Below are positions 9,693 to 22,276 of a stretch of DNA of 64,000 nt, piece after piece. The notes beneath the pieces are model-generated. The model saw only the letters and a program-made list of their open reading frames with translations, was not told where the DNA came from and searched no databases. The position numbers were made by a program, and so were the translations under genes. The DNA lies in NCBI RefSeq assembly GCF_030272615.1, contig NC_081410.1, forward strand, positions 229,376,915 to 229,440,914, written 5' to 3'. Origin of the DNA: Cryptomeria japonica. Taxonomy: Eukaryota > Streptophyta > Pinopsida > Cupressales > Cupressaceae. Numbering within the stretch: the stretch's first letter is position 1; each line of letters starts with the position of its first letter.

Positions 9693-12584
9693 TGAATTGA
9701 AGTTTTCATATACCAAACATCCATTTGGCTTTGCAGTTACAAGGTGTTCCAATGAAGAAGTCATGTTTCATTCCACTGCATGACATGTGGGCAATGAGCA
9801 TCTATTTGGTAACATGGTGTTAAAGGAACAATATTTAGAGATTTTTATTGTTCTTCCTTCGAATGTTTTTCTGTATGGATTGGAAGAGAGCAACTAGCAT
9901 GGGTCTCATCCGTTTCATTTGGATGTAAGAGCTGGAGGCACTAGAAAAGGCTTGAAACTTTTAAAACCAATTTCAATTGGTAGGTATTAATGCCCAAAAC
10001 AGTAGCAAATGCCTCCCTATTCTCCCTCTGCGTGCGCTGATTGAAGAAGCATAGAAAATTTCCAAGCCAATGCAACATGGTGGGTGAGGCGCTGAAGTGT
10101 AGTGTGAAGCTCCCTTGGCAAGTGTCTCTCCATCACGTGGGCCATAAAACCTCTAGGTAGGCTCAAAAAGAAAATACCCCCCTCCCATGTTGGATACATA
10201 GGAAACTCAAGCAAAAGCATTATTGGCATTAAAGCCAATCCTCTAGCCTACGTGATGTGTGAAGTGGCCCTTAAAAAACCTTCTGCGTGTAGTGGAGTTC
10301 AGAAAATGCAGAAACATTTTAGCAAATACAATGGCGGGTGTCTCTCCATCTCACGTGGCATGTTTGAAGCTGCATAAACTTTGAAGTAAATGCAAATGGC
10401 AAGTGCAAATTGGCAGGTCACATGGGGGGTTTTAAGTCTTCAAGAAATTGCACATTGGTAGACATAAAGCTCTATGTGGTCTTTCCTTGCGTGGTGGGTA
10501 AGGGACAAGGTTAAAATAATTTTTTTTAATGTAAATGCCATGCGTTTTGGCAGGGCATCAATCAACTTCAAACTTCTCCCAGTGTGGCGTGGTTGAAAAG
10601 GCCATCGAATTTGAAACAAATGTAGTTTACAGACAATGGTCATAAAAAAATTTCAAAAAGAACACAGTCTCAGGAAAAACACTTAATCCCACATTCGTTG
10701 GGAAATGATAGCTTTTAATGTTTAAAAGTAAAACCCCACACAAGTATACTATTGAAAGCTTGAGGCTTTTGAGGCAAGGTGCTGATGGGCACCCAAGGTG
10801 GAGCCCACACATGCGAGTGTGCTTCCCAAGGCGACCAAGAAGGCTGAGTGGCGACCAGGTGGACCCCAGGTGGACCAGGTTTTGTAGAGATTAGATGGCT
10901 TAACCAACGAGCAAGTTGTAGGAGATCGACGATGTGCGTAGATTCGCAAGCCAAAGATGCTCGCTAGTTAAGGTTCATGAAACAACGAAAAGAGTTAAAG
11001 ACCATGCAAGTTCAGGAGATCCAACGGCCAACCCGATTTCACAAAAGGAAGATGATCACCAGTTAAGCTTCGTGAAGTAGCAAAAAGCATGTGTGAAAAA
11101 TGAAGGGTTAAAGAGCATGCAAATTCAAGATGATCTGACGGCGCGCATAGCTTCATGAGCCGAAGATGCACGCGAGTTAGCCATTGCGAAATGGCGAAAG
11201 ACAAGTGGCAGGTCTAGGTGGAGGTCCAGCTTGTGGGTCCCATCTAGTGGCACTGAGGTGGTGATGATGTGGCATTTAGATGGTAGTCCAATGTTGCATA
11301 GGTGGTGGTGATGAGGCAGTCTAGGTGGCAAATCAGTGAGGTGTCATCCTAGTGGACCCTGTCAGCAAATCAGAGACTACCACGTGGCAGGGCGTCAGGC
11401 TAAAAATTAGAGAAAAATGGATGAAAAATCAAATTTAAATGTATAGTTTCAACTATATAAGAAAATCCAAAAATTTAAATGATGTGCACATATGAAGGAT
11501 TAATTCGCCCAAAAGTCCATTTTTGGTCAAATAGCCAAGTATCATATATCACCGGAAAGCTCTCGGGATGAGGAATGCAATTATGAAGTTTGTTTTAACA
11601 GATATGAGATATTTATAGGGAAATTTCCATGGGAAGGAAGGAGATAGTTTTGCAGTTAAGGAAAAAGAAGACACTTGGCAAATTCTGATGAGATATGATC
11701 TTTTTCCCTCCCCTTCTTATTCCTAATTCTTCTCAATTGTAAAGGTTGCAGAAATTTGGAGAAATGCTCCAGATTTTGATGGTTTTCCAATTCTGAGTAT
11801 TCTTGAAGATTATATAGGGTAGGGCTTTTCTTTGAGTAATGGAGTTTAATTCCTATTGTAGGTGTTCTTAGTTGCAGGTTCTTATGTATGTAAGGCATAC
11901 ATAATTTCACACAAGATTGTCTCTAGATTTGTATTTCCATTTTATTCAAATCAAATCCTCTAGGAGTTTGTTATCTCAAGGAGATAGTTGTGATTGTTTG
12001 CAGGGATTCTTCAAGGAAAGATTTAAATTCTATAATAAATCATGAATAATGGAATATAGTTTCAAGATTTGATGATTTTGTGAATGATCTTAAGTAATGC
12101 ATTCATGCAGGAATACTAAATAATGAAGATGGATTTGCAATAGAAGTTTTCATCTATAGTTTGATATGTGACTCTATTACCCTTGGATAAGGCACTGATC
12201 TTGCAATTGAAGGGATTCTCAAATAATTTAAAATCCAACATCAGAATATGTTTCTTTGTTTTATGTTCTGTGGGAATGTTTCATCCATCTCATGCTTCAA
12301 CTTAGTTGAGATGTCAATGTGAATCTAGCCCATCTACAATAACCTCCTAGTTGTTAAGCCTTGGTGAGATCTATCTGCTTTTGTTGATGTTGTCATAGGT
12401 GTGTAATAGGTTTAATTTTAAGCATAAAAGGTACACCCACCTAGGTTTTGCAGAGCCTAAAGAGTAGAAGGATTTATATCCTTGTCATGTTGTCCAAGCC
12501 CTGAGGTTTTTCATTGATTGAGATTGGCTTTCTCATAGATTGATTTGCAGGTGATCTTAGGTTAATCACTTTTGGTGAACAACA
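9693..12584 (+). mobile_element. H LTR, left (5') copy
   Basis: Direct repeat of 17534-20460, about 2.9 kb, ending GGTGAACAACA directly before the primer-binding site. The likely start is the TG of cctgaattgaag at 9693, but the true 5' boundary is uncertain because the inverted arm is fused to it. A TATA-like ctatataag lies near 11453. No coding frame is shared convincingly between the two copies. Confidence 0.8.
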
Positions 12585-12606
12585 AAAATGGTGACTCTGC
12601 TGGGGA
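12585..12606 (+). promoter_or_regulatory. Primer-binding site of H
   Basis: Directly after the LTR end comes aaaa and then tggtgactctgctgggga. This resembles the TGGCGACTCTGCTGGGGA site used by Tat-like gypsy elements. A tRNA primer would start minus-strand synthesis here, which marks 9693-12584 as a real 5' LTR. Confidence 0.75.
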
Positions 12607-13529
12607 GTAAATGGATTTTAATGTATGATTGATAAGGTTAGAAGTTGAATGTATTCCTCATCCTGTCAATTTCATATCCAGCCAGTTTGTCCATTGTGTA
12701 TGAATAGAGTTGAAAGTGATTTTATGGTGAAGAGAATGTTCCTTATTTTGGATCTGTAGAATGATATGTTTGTCATGTCATATTTTATAAAAGAGTAACA
12801 GTAAATTCATGTTGCTGAGTTGTGAGCAAGTCCTTGCAGCTGTATGCAAACTTTTCCCCAATTCTTTATTTGGGTGGAGACTCTATGGTTTATACCAGTG
12901 CTGAATGTCTATGCAATTAGTATTGCATAATGTTTTATGTTTCTATACATAGTGCAGAGATATGAGCTATCACTGCTAATGCAGATTTATACATTAATTT
13001 CTTCATCATAAGAGTTTTATAGAAAGTACAATAAAAGATTTCAGTTCACACATAAGTCTGTTGCATTTCCAAATTTGTGTTAAATAGCCTGGAGTAAATT
13101 GGTTGCAGAGAGATTGAAGGAGAAAACAGAGAATTAAATTTGTGTTGAATGGCATTCTACTGTTCAAAATGTCCTCTATGCAAGAGGTGGCGACTCTGAG
13201 TTAAAAGACCATGCTGAAAGTTGAAATAAATCTTTAGATGTACAAGTCCTACAGCTGCAAACACCCAGGTATTTTCAGAAGTTTCAATGCAAGACATCTC
13301 TTCTAAAAATTTGAAAGAGCAAAATAGTTTACCTATCTAGTGTTTTGCACTTTGTTGAAAGGGAAGAAGATAAAAAATATTTGCATATTCAAAGTGTTGT
13401 TTAGTTTCAAGATCTTATATGTTTTCTTATGATATGAAAGTATCCATGAGTTTTATGTAAAAAAGGTGAAGAAGATAAATCTGTAGATCAACATATTTAT
13501 GAGTTGTTGAAATTTTGGTGGGGTTGTGT
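12607..13529 (+). other. H leader, no gene seen
   Basis: About 0.9 kb of AT-rich sequence between the primer-binding site and the first ATG of the gag frame. No ORF or strong structure was recognised. An echo of the primer-binding site (ggtggcgactctgag) occurs at 13187-13201. Confidence 0.6.
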
Positions 13530-15853
13530 ATGAAGTTTGAGAAGTTAGTAATGTGCAGTCAATTATTTCAGCCCCAATCTTATTCACATATGACCATGTC
13601 TAGTAATTTAGAACAACCATGCAACAGGAAAAGTTTTAGTATGAAGTATTATGATTCTCTAAATTTCAAAGATGTTCCGGGTTACCCAAATCCCATACCC
13701 ACAAAGATTAGAAAATATTTGCCCATATTCAGTGGGAAGAAATTAGAATCAGCATGTCAACATGTGAAAAGATTTTTAGATTTGATGGGAGAGTTTGAAG
13801 TTTGTGAAGAAGATGTGTGCATGAATTTATTTGTTCAATCATTGAAAGAGGATGCAAGGGATTGGTTCTCTTTCTTGCCTATAGGTTGTATTTCCTCATG
13901 GGAAGAATTAATTTCAGATTTCATAGACCAATTTGCTGAAAGGATTTACGTACATACAAATCAGGGAAGATGAATTGGTATCAACATTTAATATCAGGTT
14001 TTCACAAACACTGTCTAAAATCTACAGTAAATATAATTTTGATGATAAAGTATGTTTGGAGATTTATATGAGTGCTTTTGGTAAGAAGATGGGTTTCTTA
14101 TTGAGAAACAAAGAACCCAAAACTTTGTATGAAGCTTTTAACACAGCTAGGGACATTGAAAATAACTTGAAATTTGGGATATCCAAGAGATTTGTGTTTG
14201 CTGTTGTTCCTTGCCAAAATACCTTCAATGGTGAAATACCATGTGAAGCTAAACAAATCATTCCTTGTCCAAATATGTTAAGCTTTGCTGTTCCAAATGG
14301 TTTTACTGATGCATGTGATTCAAATTTAGATGAGAGTCAAGAATCTTTGCTATTAATGTTGGTTGTCTCTCACAGTAATGATGGAATGATCAGTGGGAAA
14401 TATTGTGACAATACTGATACAGAGGTAGATTTGTATAAAGGATATGTACCATTTGATTTGTATACTAGTTATGCTGATTATGTGGCTACCAGTTATGAAG
14501 TAAATCATGTATCTCCCAAGGGTAATAATAATGAAATTAATGAGGATGATAACCATTGGTCTTTACATGCTGCTGATGTGTTTAATGTTGCAATACCAAA
14601 TACTGAAGGATCACCAAATGTTGCTGATTATGCAAGTGAAAGTGTGTAATATGATGTAAATCAGATTTTGTTTAAGTTTGATAAAGCTGAAAATGAAATT
14701 GTGGATGACGCTGATAATGTTTTCAGTGCAAGTATACCTAGTGATGAATGTGTTTCAGAATGGAGTGGTGCTGCTGATTATGAGAATACTGAGTTCGATT
14801 TTCAGCACCTTGAAGGTATACAAATGAACAATGAAGATCAATTTCAGAATGAGAATGATCTTGGCACGAGTTATTCACTTTCTTTTGATCAGCCAATGAA
14901 TGCCAGTCATGCACCTGATGATGGTTATGAGAATTCTTATTATTCATTTTGTGAAGATGATATAAGAGGAGACCAAGTTATATACTTCAGTCATGAATCT
15001 AAAAATGAAAGTGTTTTTGAAGATAAAAATATATGTGACAGTGCGGATAATGTTTTATTTTCAGATTTTTGAATCCTTTCAGAATTTGAAGTACCATGAA
15101 GAGAATGTGAATGTTGATAGTATGCTTGAACCGGATATGGAGTTATTTGCCTTTGATTTTAATGTTCATGGTGTTGATTTCATTATGGAAAATGCTGAAT
15201 TTTCCCCTTATGTTGAACAAGTTTGTAGTGTTGATGTGGTTCCGAACAATAGTAGCATGGGTTGTTAAATTTTACTTCATGATGAAGATAAGAGGCATGG
15301 GTTGTGTGATGATTATTTCAGACCACAGATGGAAGTTTTTCAGATGGATGTAAGTCTGAAGGAGAAAGACTTAGTTGAGGATTTGCTTTAGCTAGAGGTA
15401 TGCATTCTTTTCCATGATTGGGATATTGAAGATACAGATGTGTTGAGTTTGATAAAGAAGGATAGTATAGAGTGTGATCAGCATAGTGAAGTATCACATC
15501 TGGATCGTGATATTTATGTTCCTAGTTTGCATCAATCTATTAGTAATGCCCCCAATTCTATGAATTTAAATGATAACAAGGTGAGTGCTGATGAGTGCTA
15601 CAATGTTGAGATTGAATGCTTTATTTTTGAAGTTCAGCATAATGATGCCTTTGCAAATGATAGAATTGATTGAGATAGTGAAATGTATTGCAACTTGTGG
15701 GAAGGCCTCTATAGTGTTTTGTCTCATGATTTTACTTTTGTTGAAGTAGTGTGTGATTATAAAGTTCAAAATCAAGCCAAAGATATGCACACCAGCTGTT
15801 ATAGTAATGAGATGAAAGAGGTTGATTATAAGGATTATGCTCAGTTGTATTGA
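13530..15853 (+). pseudogene. H gag-like protein with long acidic tail, decayed
   Basis: The first ATG in the frame is at 13530. The first 250 codons look like a plant retrotransposon gag capsid: a YLPIFSGKK motif, then CMNLFVQSLKEDARDWF and SSWEELISDFIDQF. A frameshift near 13950 continues as DELVSTFNIRFSQTL and AFNTARDIENNL. The frame then runs to 15072 with one stop (14647), shifts again and goes on in pieces to about 15850. The second half is rich in Asp, Glu, Asn and Ser, with an imperfect repeat of about 60 residues (ADVFNVAIPNTE near 14570, DNVFSASIPSDE near 14715). There is no zinc knuckle, protease or RT. This fits the gag-only non-autonomous type (TR-GAG). The acidic tail is not something I can name. 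Confidence 0.75.
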
Positions 15854-17533
15854 AAGGTTCTTTTGTTTGGATCATGATGTCAAGTGATGAGAATCAGATT
15901 TTTGATAGAGGTAAATGCTGAGAATGTTTGGAGCAATTTATATTCAGTTGTCAGTATGTTTGTATATCTTGTATAGTTGCTTTGCTTCAGTTGTGTGGTT
16001 TTCAATAAAATACCCTGCTGTTTGGGTAGAATATGGAGCCATTTATTTTGAGAAGAGAAGAGATGTATTCCATTTTTGGGTACACTGCTCTTCCATAGAT
16101 ATCTGGATTCTTGTGTTGATCTTGCAATCAACCATCCCCAGTCAGAGCCACTATTGGGACTCATTAAAATTGAGTGAAGTTTAGAGGCCCATTTCAAAAT
16201 TTTGCTTTGCATTTCCAAATGAGTCAACTTAAATGGCCTAGTTAGAGAGAGGGTAAAATGGAGCCAGTTGATTTTCAAAGGGTAAGGCTTGAAAAATGTG
16301 TCCTACACCTTTCATTTGACCTATGCAGTGATGTGCAACTTTTAGATTTTAGTTTGGATAAGTTTATCAGGTACCCATTTCAAGGGGTGAGCTGAAAGTG
16401 CACTTTAGGTGCAAATGCAAATTTTACCAAGTAGCCTACTTTGGGTATTTATATCTTTTGCCCTGTTGATTTTCATGATAAAATTCAAAATTTATTGAAT
16501 TCTATGCATAAAAGTGTGCCTCCGTGCAAAATTTCAAGTCCTTATGAATCAATTTGCTCAGTTTTCAAAGCTCAATCTGTTTGTAGTTTGTATGGTTTGA
16601 CAAGTCCTTGTTTCGATAGCTAGTTGGAGCCCTATTTTGCATAAGTGTAAAAGTTGCCTCAGTGACTTTCATGTCAGAATGTTTGTTCTGGGATATTTTT
16701 GGTATAAATGACAAGCTATGTTTCCAGTTTCAAGCTCCTGCCAATCCCTTTGATTGGTTTTCAAAAGGGTTTATTGAGCCATCGTTTTCAGTGATCCGTA
16801 ATTTCATTTCTATATCAGTTAATGTAGCTATTTTCATGAGCGCACCATTTGCACCCAGTTATCCTTTTGGTCGAACTGAGTATTCAAAGGTTTGATATGT
16901 ACTTCAAGGTACCTATGTCTCATATTTGAGGGTCTATGGAGGTCGTTTGATATTTTTAAGAAAGGCATCATGAGTTGCCTGAGCATTGACTTCATCAGGT
17001 CCGTAGTGTCGACAAAGCAAGTTGGTCATTTTTGACACATAATATCTCCTCACTTGGGATTCGTCTTGAAAAACCATTTGGTAGTTCATGCTTGTATATC
17101 AGAGTACACACCTGTCAGATGGTGAGGCCGAGAAAGATGTTTTGACCGGTTTGAAAATTACGTTTTCGCGATTAAATGCGAAAATGTGGCCTAAGTGTCT
17201 GAAAATTGCAAAACTCAGTTTGATGATTCGAAGATGGTGCTGATTGATTCTAGAGGTACGTTCAAGGTATCCGAGGCATTTCGAAGGTCAGTTGCATGAA
17301 AACAATTTTTTTTTTAGCCGGACCCACTTTGGGGCCCGACCTGACTTGTAGCTTCACGATGTTTTTTGAATCAAGGTTAAAAGTGATATCTTAAACCATA
17401 TGTTTATATGATTTGTATAAAGTAAAATCCAGATAGGAGGAGATTATAGACCCTTGCTTCTCACTGGACCATAAGTGGTGGTTTGATTTTTATGAAACAA
17501 TGATGGTGATATAATTGATAATAAGAAGGAACC
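15854..17533 (+). other. H internal 3' region, no gene seen
   Basis: About 1.7 kb between the gag remnant and the right LTR. No frame longer than about 90 codons looks coding. A purine run, ataataagaaggaacc, directly precedes the right LTR and could be the polypurine tract. The same run (taagaaggagcc) precedes the left LTR at the end of the inverted arm. Confidence 0.5.
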
Positions 17534-20460
17534 TGAATTGAAGTTTTTATATACCAAACATCCATTTGGCTTTGCAGTTACAAGGTGTTCCAATGAAGAA
17601 GTCATGTTTCATTCCACTGCATGACATGTGGGTAATGAGCATCTATTTGGTAATATGGTGTTAAAGGACCAGTATTTAGAGATTTTTATTGTCCTTCCTC
17701 TGAATGCTTTTTTGTATGGATTGGAAGAGAGCAACTAGCATGGGTCTCATCCGTTTCATTTGGATGTAAGAGCTGGAGGCGCTGAAAAAGGCTTGAAACT
17801 TTTAAAACCAATTTCAATTGGTAGGTATTAATTCCCAAAATAGTAGCAAATGCCTCCCTATTCTCCCTCTGTGCGAGTTGATTGAAGAAGCATAGAAAAC
17901 TTCCAAGCCAATTCAACATGGTGGGTGAGCTGAAGTGTAGCGTGAAGCTCCCTTGGCAAGTGTCTCTCCCTCACGTGGGCCATAAAACCTCTAGAAAGGC
18001 TCAAAAAGCAAATACCCCCCTCCCATGTTGGATACATAGGAAACTCAAGCAAAAGAATTATTGGCATTAAAGCCAATCCTCTAGCCTGCGTGATGTGTGA
18101 AGTGGCCCTTAAAAAACCTTCTGCGTGTAGTGGAGTTCAAAAAATGTAGAAACATTTCAGCAAATACAATGGTAGGTGTCTCTCCATCTCACATGGTATG
18201 TTTGAAGCTGCATAAACTTTGAAATAAATGCAAATGGCAAGTGCAAATTGCCAGGTCACGTGGGGGGTTTTAAGTGTTCAAGAAATTGCACATTGGCAGG
18301 CATAAAGCTCCGCGTGGTCTTTCCTTGCGTGGTGGGTGAGGGACAAGGTTAAAACAATTTTTTTTTAATGTAAATGTCATGCATTTTGGTAGGGCATCAA
18401 TCAACTTCAAACTTCTCCCAATGTGGCGTGGTTGAAAAGGCCATCAAATTTCAAACAAATGCAGTTTACAGACAATGGTCATCAAAAAATTTCAAAAAGA
18501 ACATAGTCTTAGGCAAAAAACTTAATCCCACATTCGCTGGGAAATGAGAGCTTTTAATGTTTCAAAGTAAAACCACACGCAAGTATAGTGTCAAAAGCTT
18601 GAGGCTTTTGACATAAGGTGTTGATGGGCACCCAAGGCAGACCCCATGTGCGCGGGCACCCTTCCTGAGGTGAGCAAGGAGGCTGAGTAGCGACCAGGTG
18701 GACCCCACATAGGCATGAATCTCGAGGCAAGCGATTTTTGCAGAGATCAGACGGCTTAACCAGCAAGCAAGTTGCAAGAGATCGATGGTGCGCTTTGATT
18801 CACAAGCCAAAGATGCTCGTCGGTTAAGGTTCATGAAATAGCGAAAAGAGTTAAAGACCATGCAAGTTTAGGAGATCCAACGACCGACCTAATTTCACGA
18901 AAGGAAGATGATCACCAGTTAAGCTTCGTGAAGTAGTGAAAAGCATGTGCAAAAAATGAAGGGTTAAAGAGCATGCAAATTCAAGATGATTTGATAGCGC
19001 CCGTGGCTTCATGAGCTGAAGATGCACGTGGGTTAGCCATTGTGAAATGGCGAAATCGGGTGGCAAGTCCAGGTGGAGGTCTAGCTCGTGGGTCCCGTCT
19101 AGTGGCGTTGAGGTGGTGATGATGTGGCGTTCATATGGTAGTCCAGTGGTGCATAGGTGACAGTGATGAGGCAGTCCAGGTGGCGAATCAATGAGGTGTC
19201 ATCCCAGTGGACCCTGTTGGTGAATTAGAGACTGCCACGTGGTGGGGCATCAAGCAAAAAAATCAGAGAAAAATGGATGAAAAATCAAATTTAAATGTAT
19301 AGTTTTAATTATATAAGAAAATCCAAAAATTTAAATGATGTGCACATATGAAGGATTAATTCGCCCAGAAGTCCATTTTTGGTCAAATAGCAAGGTATCA
19401 TATATCACTGGAAAGCTCTCGAGAAAAGGAATGTAGTTATGAAGTTTGTTTTAATAGATATGGGATATTTCGAGAGCAGTTTCCATGGGAAGGAAGGAGA
19501 TATTTTTTCAGTTAAGGAAAAAGAAGACACTTGGCAAATTCTGAAGAGATCTAATCTTTTTCCCTCCTCTTCTTATTCCCAATTCTTCTCAATTGTAAAG
19601 GTTCCAAAAATTTGGAGAAATGCTCCAGATTTTGATGGTTTTTCAATTCTGAGTATTCTTGAAGATTGTATAGGGCAGGGCTTTTCTTTGAGTAATGGAG
19701 TTTAATTCCTGTTGTAGGTGTTCTTAGTTGCAGGTTCTTGTGTATGTAAGGCATACATAAATTCACACAAGATTGTCTGTAGATTTGTATTTCTATTTTA
19801 TTCAAATCAAATCCTCAAGGAGGATGAAATTTGTTATCTCAAGGAGATAGTTGTGATTGTTTGCAGGGATTCTTCAAGGAAGGATTTAAATTCTATAATA
19901 AATCATGAATAATTGAATATAGTTTCAAGATTTGATGATTTTGTGAATGATCTTAAGTAATGCATTCATGCAAGACATTAATGCAGGAATACTTAATAAT
20001 GAAGATGGATTTGCAATAGAAGTTTTCATCTATAGTTTGATATGTGACTCTATTGCCCTTGGATAAGGCACTAATCTTGTAATTGAAAGGATTCTCAAAC
20101 AATTTAAATTCCAACATCAGAATATCTTTCTTTGTTTTATGTTCTGTGGGAATGTTTCATCCATCTCATGCTTTAACTTAGTTGAGATGTCAATGTGGAT
20201 CTAGCCCATCTACAGTAACCTCCTAGTTGTTAATCCCTGGTGAGATCTATCTACTTTTGTTGATGTTGCCATAGGTGTGTAATGGGTTTAATTTTAAGCA
20301 TCAAAGGTACACCCACCTAGGTTTTGCAGAGCCTGAAGAGTAGAGGTATTCATATCCTTGTCATGTTGTCCATGCCCTGAGGTTTTTCATTGATTGAGAT
20401 TGTCTTTCTCATAGATTGATTTGCAGGTGATCTTAGGTTAATCACTTTTGGTGAACAACA
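17534..20460 (+). mobile_element. H LTR, right (3') copy
   Basis: Second direct copy of the 2.9-kb LTR, ending GGTGAACAACA directly before TGCCT. Differences from the left copy are mainly transitions plus a few indels (for example about 12 extra bases, gcaagacattaat, at 19970-19983). It has no inverted arm on its left side. Confidence 0.85.
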
Positions 20461-21426
20461 TGCCTTAAACGATTACTATTAAAATATAAAGTTTTGGCAA
20501 GTAGCAGGAACTACTCTGCTACCATGGCTGTAGGAACAGACACAAGAACTGTTTCCTATGGCTGCAAGAACAAACAACTGCAAAAAACAACTATAACGTA
20601 AGTATGAAAACTATTTTAAAACATACCAAGGATTACTCACCAAGTGGGCCCCCTTGAATGAGTATTTCCAAAACTTCAGATTACACTTATCTAATCATCC
20701 AAAATTACTTGATCTCTTTTATTTCATCTTTTCTGGAAAATACATACATAACACCAGAAAACTGTGTATTACAAAATACTATCTTTTTCTCTACTATCCC
20801 CGAGAGGAGAGAGATCCCTTTTATTTATAGGAAAGCTTATAACAAACTTCTAACTAACTGCCCACATTCCTATGGAATAGGTGAACATAATTTATTTAAC
20901 AAAACAAGAAGAAGAAGTCAACACAGGACAGTGGAACAACATTTTTCCCGCGACTGAGAAAATATAGCATGGCCACCTCCTAGATCTAAGATCCACTAAG
21001 AGAAGTTATAAATGTTTTCATTAATCAATCTGCTGAAGAACCGGTCCAGTAATCCTAATCATAACTGCATTTCCTTGGCTGGGTCTGCATTTTGGCTACA
21101 CACTTGATGATCTTTTGAATCACCATCTATCTTTACCTAACCTTTGCTGGCCCTGCATCAAGATGTTAACATGCACATGTGTATATACTAATGCTAACAT
21201 GATATATCATAAACCATATTTATAATTAACTTTAGATATTTGCATAGAAAAATCATTTAAAACCACTATATGACACCCTTAGGTATAGGTTAAACTAGTT
21301 TCAAAAATACTTTAAAGGTATCATCTTAGGAAAACATTATAATTCAAAAGTCATCTAATTATAAGGCCTAAGTAGGAGTATTATATCAAAAATTTATAAA
21401 AGTAGAGCCATTGTTTAGAGTCATCA
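20461..21426 (-). mobile_element. LTR A of E, right fragment (3' LTR)
   Basis: Continues the match to LTR C from cttaaa(c/t)gattact to the LTR end at tcatca (21426). On the - strand the LTR begins TGATGACTCTAAACAATGG directly after a polypurine tract, which marks it as the 3' LTR of a - strand element. A TATA-like tataaataaa on the - strand near 20826 matches the same place in LTRs B and C. The first five bases are the H target duplication. Confidence 0.85.
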
Positions 21427-21441
21427 TCTCCCCCTAACCTA
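21427..21441 (-). promoter_or_regulatory. Polypurine tract of E
   Basis: On the - strand, taggttagggggaga directly precedes the LTR start TGATGACTC. The matching tract before LTR B reads ggttagtaggaga. Confidence 0.8.
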
Positions 21442-21990
21442 TCTTTCTGTTGATACTCCAACAATAGGAAAATTTTGGATTCTGGCATTAATTCGAAAAT
21501 TGCCTGGGGTAACTTGCCTAGAATCACCATTCTTTAAGCTCCAGTAGAATCCTTTCATTTTTTCCAATCTCTTCCACTTGGTACATTCTGCTTCTTCACT
21601 GCATGGTGGGTCACTATCTCTACAGCCCATCAGTTGCCATAGGAGGATTGGAGGCTGAAAATTGAGAGGAAGCCAATGTCATTACTTTGTCCTTCCCAAG
21701 TGCATGTACTTGGGTGCTCTGTTTAATGCTGCATAGCAATTTTGCATAGAGTGTGCCTCAGATTGCTTTAATTCATTCGTTAGGCTATCCCAGCATTGGA
21801 CTATATTTTATTTTGCTTCATGTCCTTTTCATGGAGCCATCTATTCATATTGTTTATACACTGCTTCCCTAAGGGGTAGGATTTCCTTTGCATAGTCTGG
21901 TTCATAAACAGTCTTTTGCCAATCAAAATAAAATCGCCTGGGTTCTCTTGATTCAGCCCTTAAGGGTAATGAAAGCTTAAGTTGTTCCCT
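21442..21990 (-). mobile_element. E 3' internal region, left arm of the palindrome
   Basis: Non-coding 3' end of E. It matches the reverse complement of 22116-22281 plus 38027-38401. Identity is about 95% near the loop and about 90% further out. The last 27 bases (21964-21990, gggtaatgaaagcttaagtt and following) occur again at 39579-39605, where E resumes. Confidence 0.8.
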
Positions 21991-22276
21991 GATTATGTTA
22001 ACTGGAATCCTTTTCTTTACATTGGAGATATTAAGTTGAGGGCTCTTACGTCATGGATGCATAATTAAATATCAAGGGGAGAGCAGTTTTAGGTGTATCA
22101 CAAGAAAGAAATTGTGCTTTCATTACCCTTAAGGGCTGAATCAAGAGAACCCAAGCGATTTTATTTTTATTAGCAAAAGATTATTTATGAACCAAACTAT
22201 GCAAAGGAAATCCTACCCCTTAGGGAAGCAGTGTATAAAGAATATGAATAGATGGCTCCACAGGAAGGACATGAAG
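21811..22276. repeat. Hairpin: inverted repeat with 139-base loop
   Basis: Arms 21811-21976 and 22116-22276 are reverse complements at about 95%. The loop, 21977-22115, matches E itself at about 39605-39725 in reverse complement. The hairpin is the centre of a larger palindrome that extends through LTR A on the left and, across the insertion of D, through LTR B on the right. Confidence 0.85.

Larger units (their letters stand above)
8789..20460 (+). mobile_element. Element H: gag-only LTR element with an inverted terminal arm
   Basis: An 11.7-kb insertion flanked by TGCCT on both sides. From left to right: an inverted LTR-like arm (8789 to about 9690), an LTR (9693-12584), a primer-binding site, a gag-like frame, a non-coding internal region and a second LTR (17534-20460). 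Both outer ends read TGTTGTTCACC inwards, so the whole insertion has terminal inverted repeats of about 0.9 kb in addition to its direct LTRs. The two direct LTRs are about 95% identical in a sampled 190 bases. No protease, RT or integrase is visible, so H would depend on proteins from another element. Confidence 0.8.

Noticed and set aside
10017-11331. Several - strand frames of 60-80 codons in the left H LTR, some repeated in the right LTR
   Set aside because: They overlap each other in different frames, lack motifs and differ by frameshifts between the two LTR copies.
15880-16278. A - strand frame of 132 codons in the H internal region
   Set aside because: It overlaps + strand frames, has no motif and lies in AT-rich UTR-like sequence.
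8789-20460. Reading the inverted-ended insertion as a DNA transposon with long terminal inverted repeats
   Set aside because: Ends are TG...CA, the duplication is 5 bp, there are internal direct LTRs, a primer-binding site and a gag frame, and no transposase frame is present.
20658-20957. An open frame of about 99 codons kept in all three Athila-family LTRs (also 39187-38891 on the - strand and 48154-48453)
   Set aside because: It runs antisense to the element across the TATA box and transcription start, and the LTRs are similar enough at the DNA level to share a chance frame. No protein motif is visible and there is no excess of silent changes that I can see.
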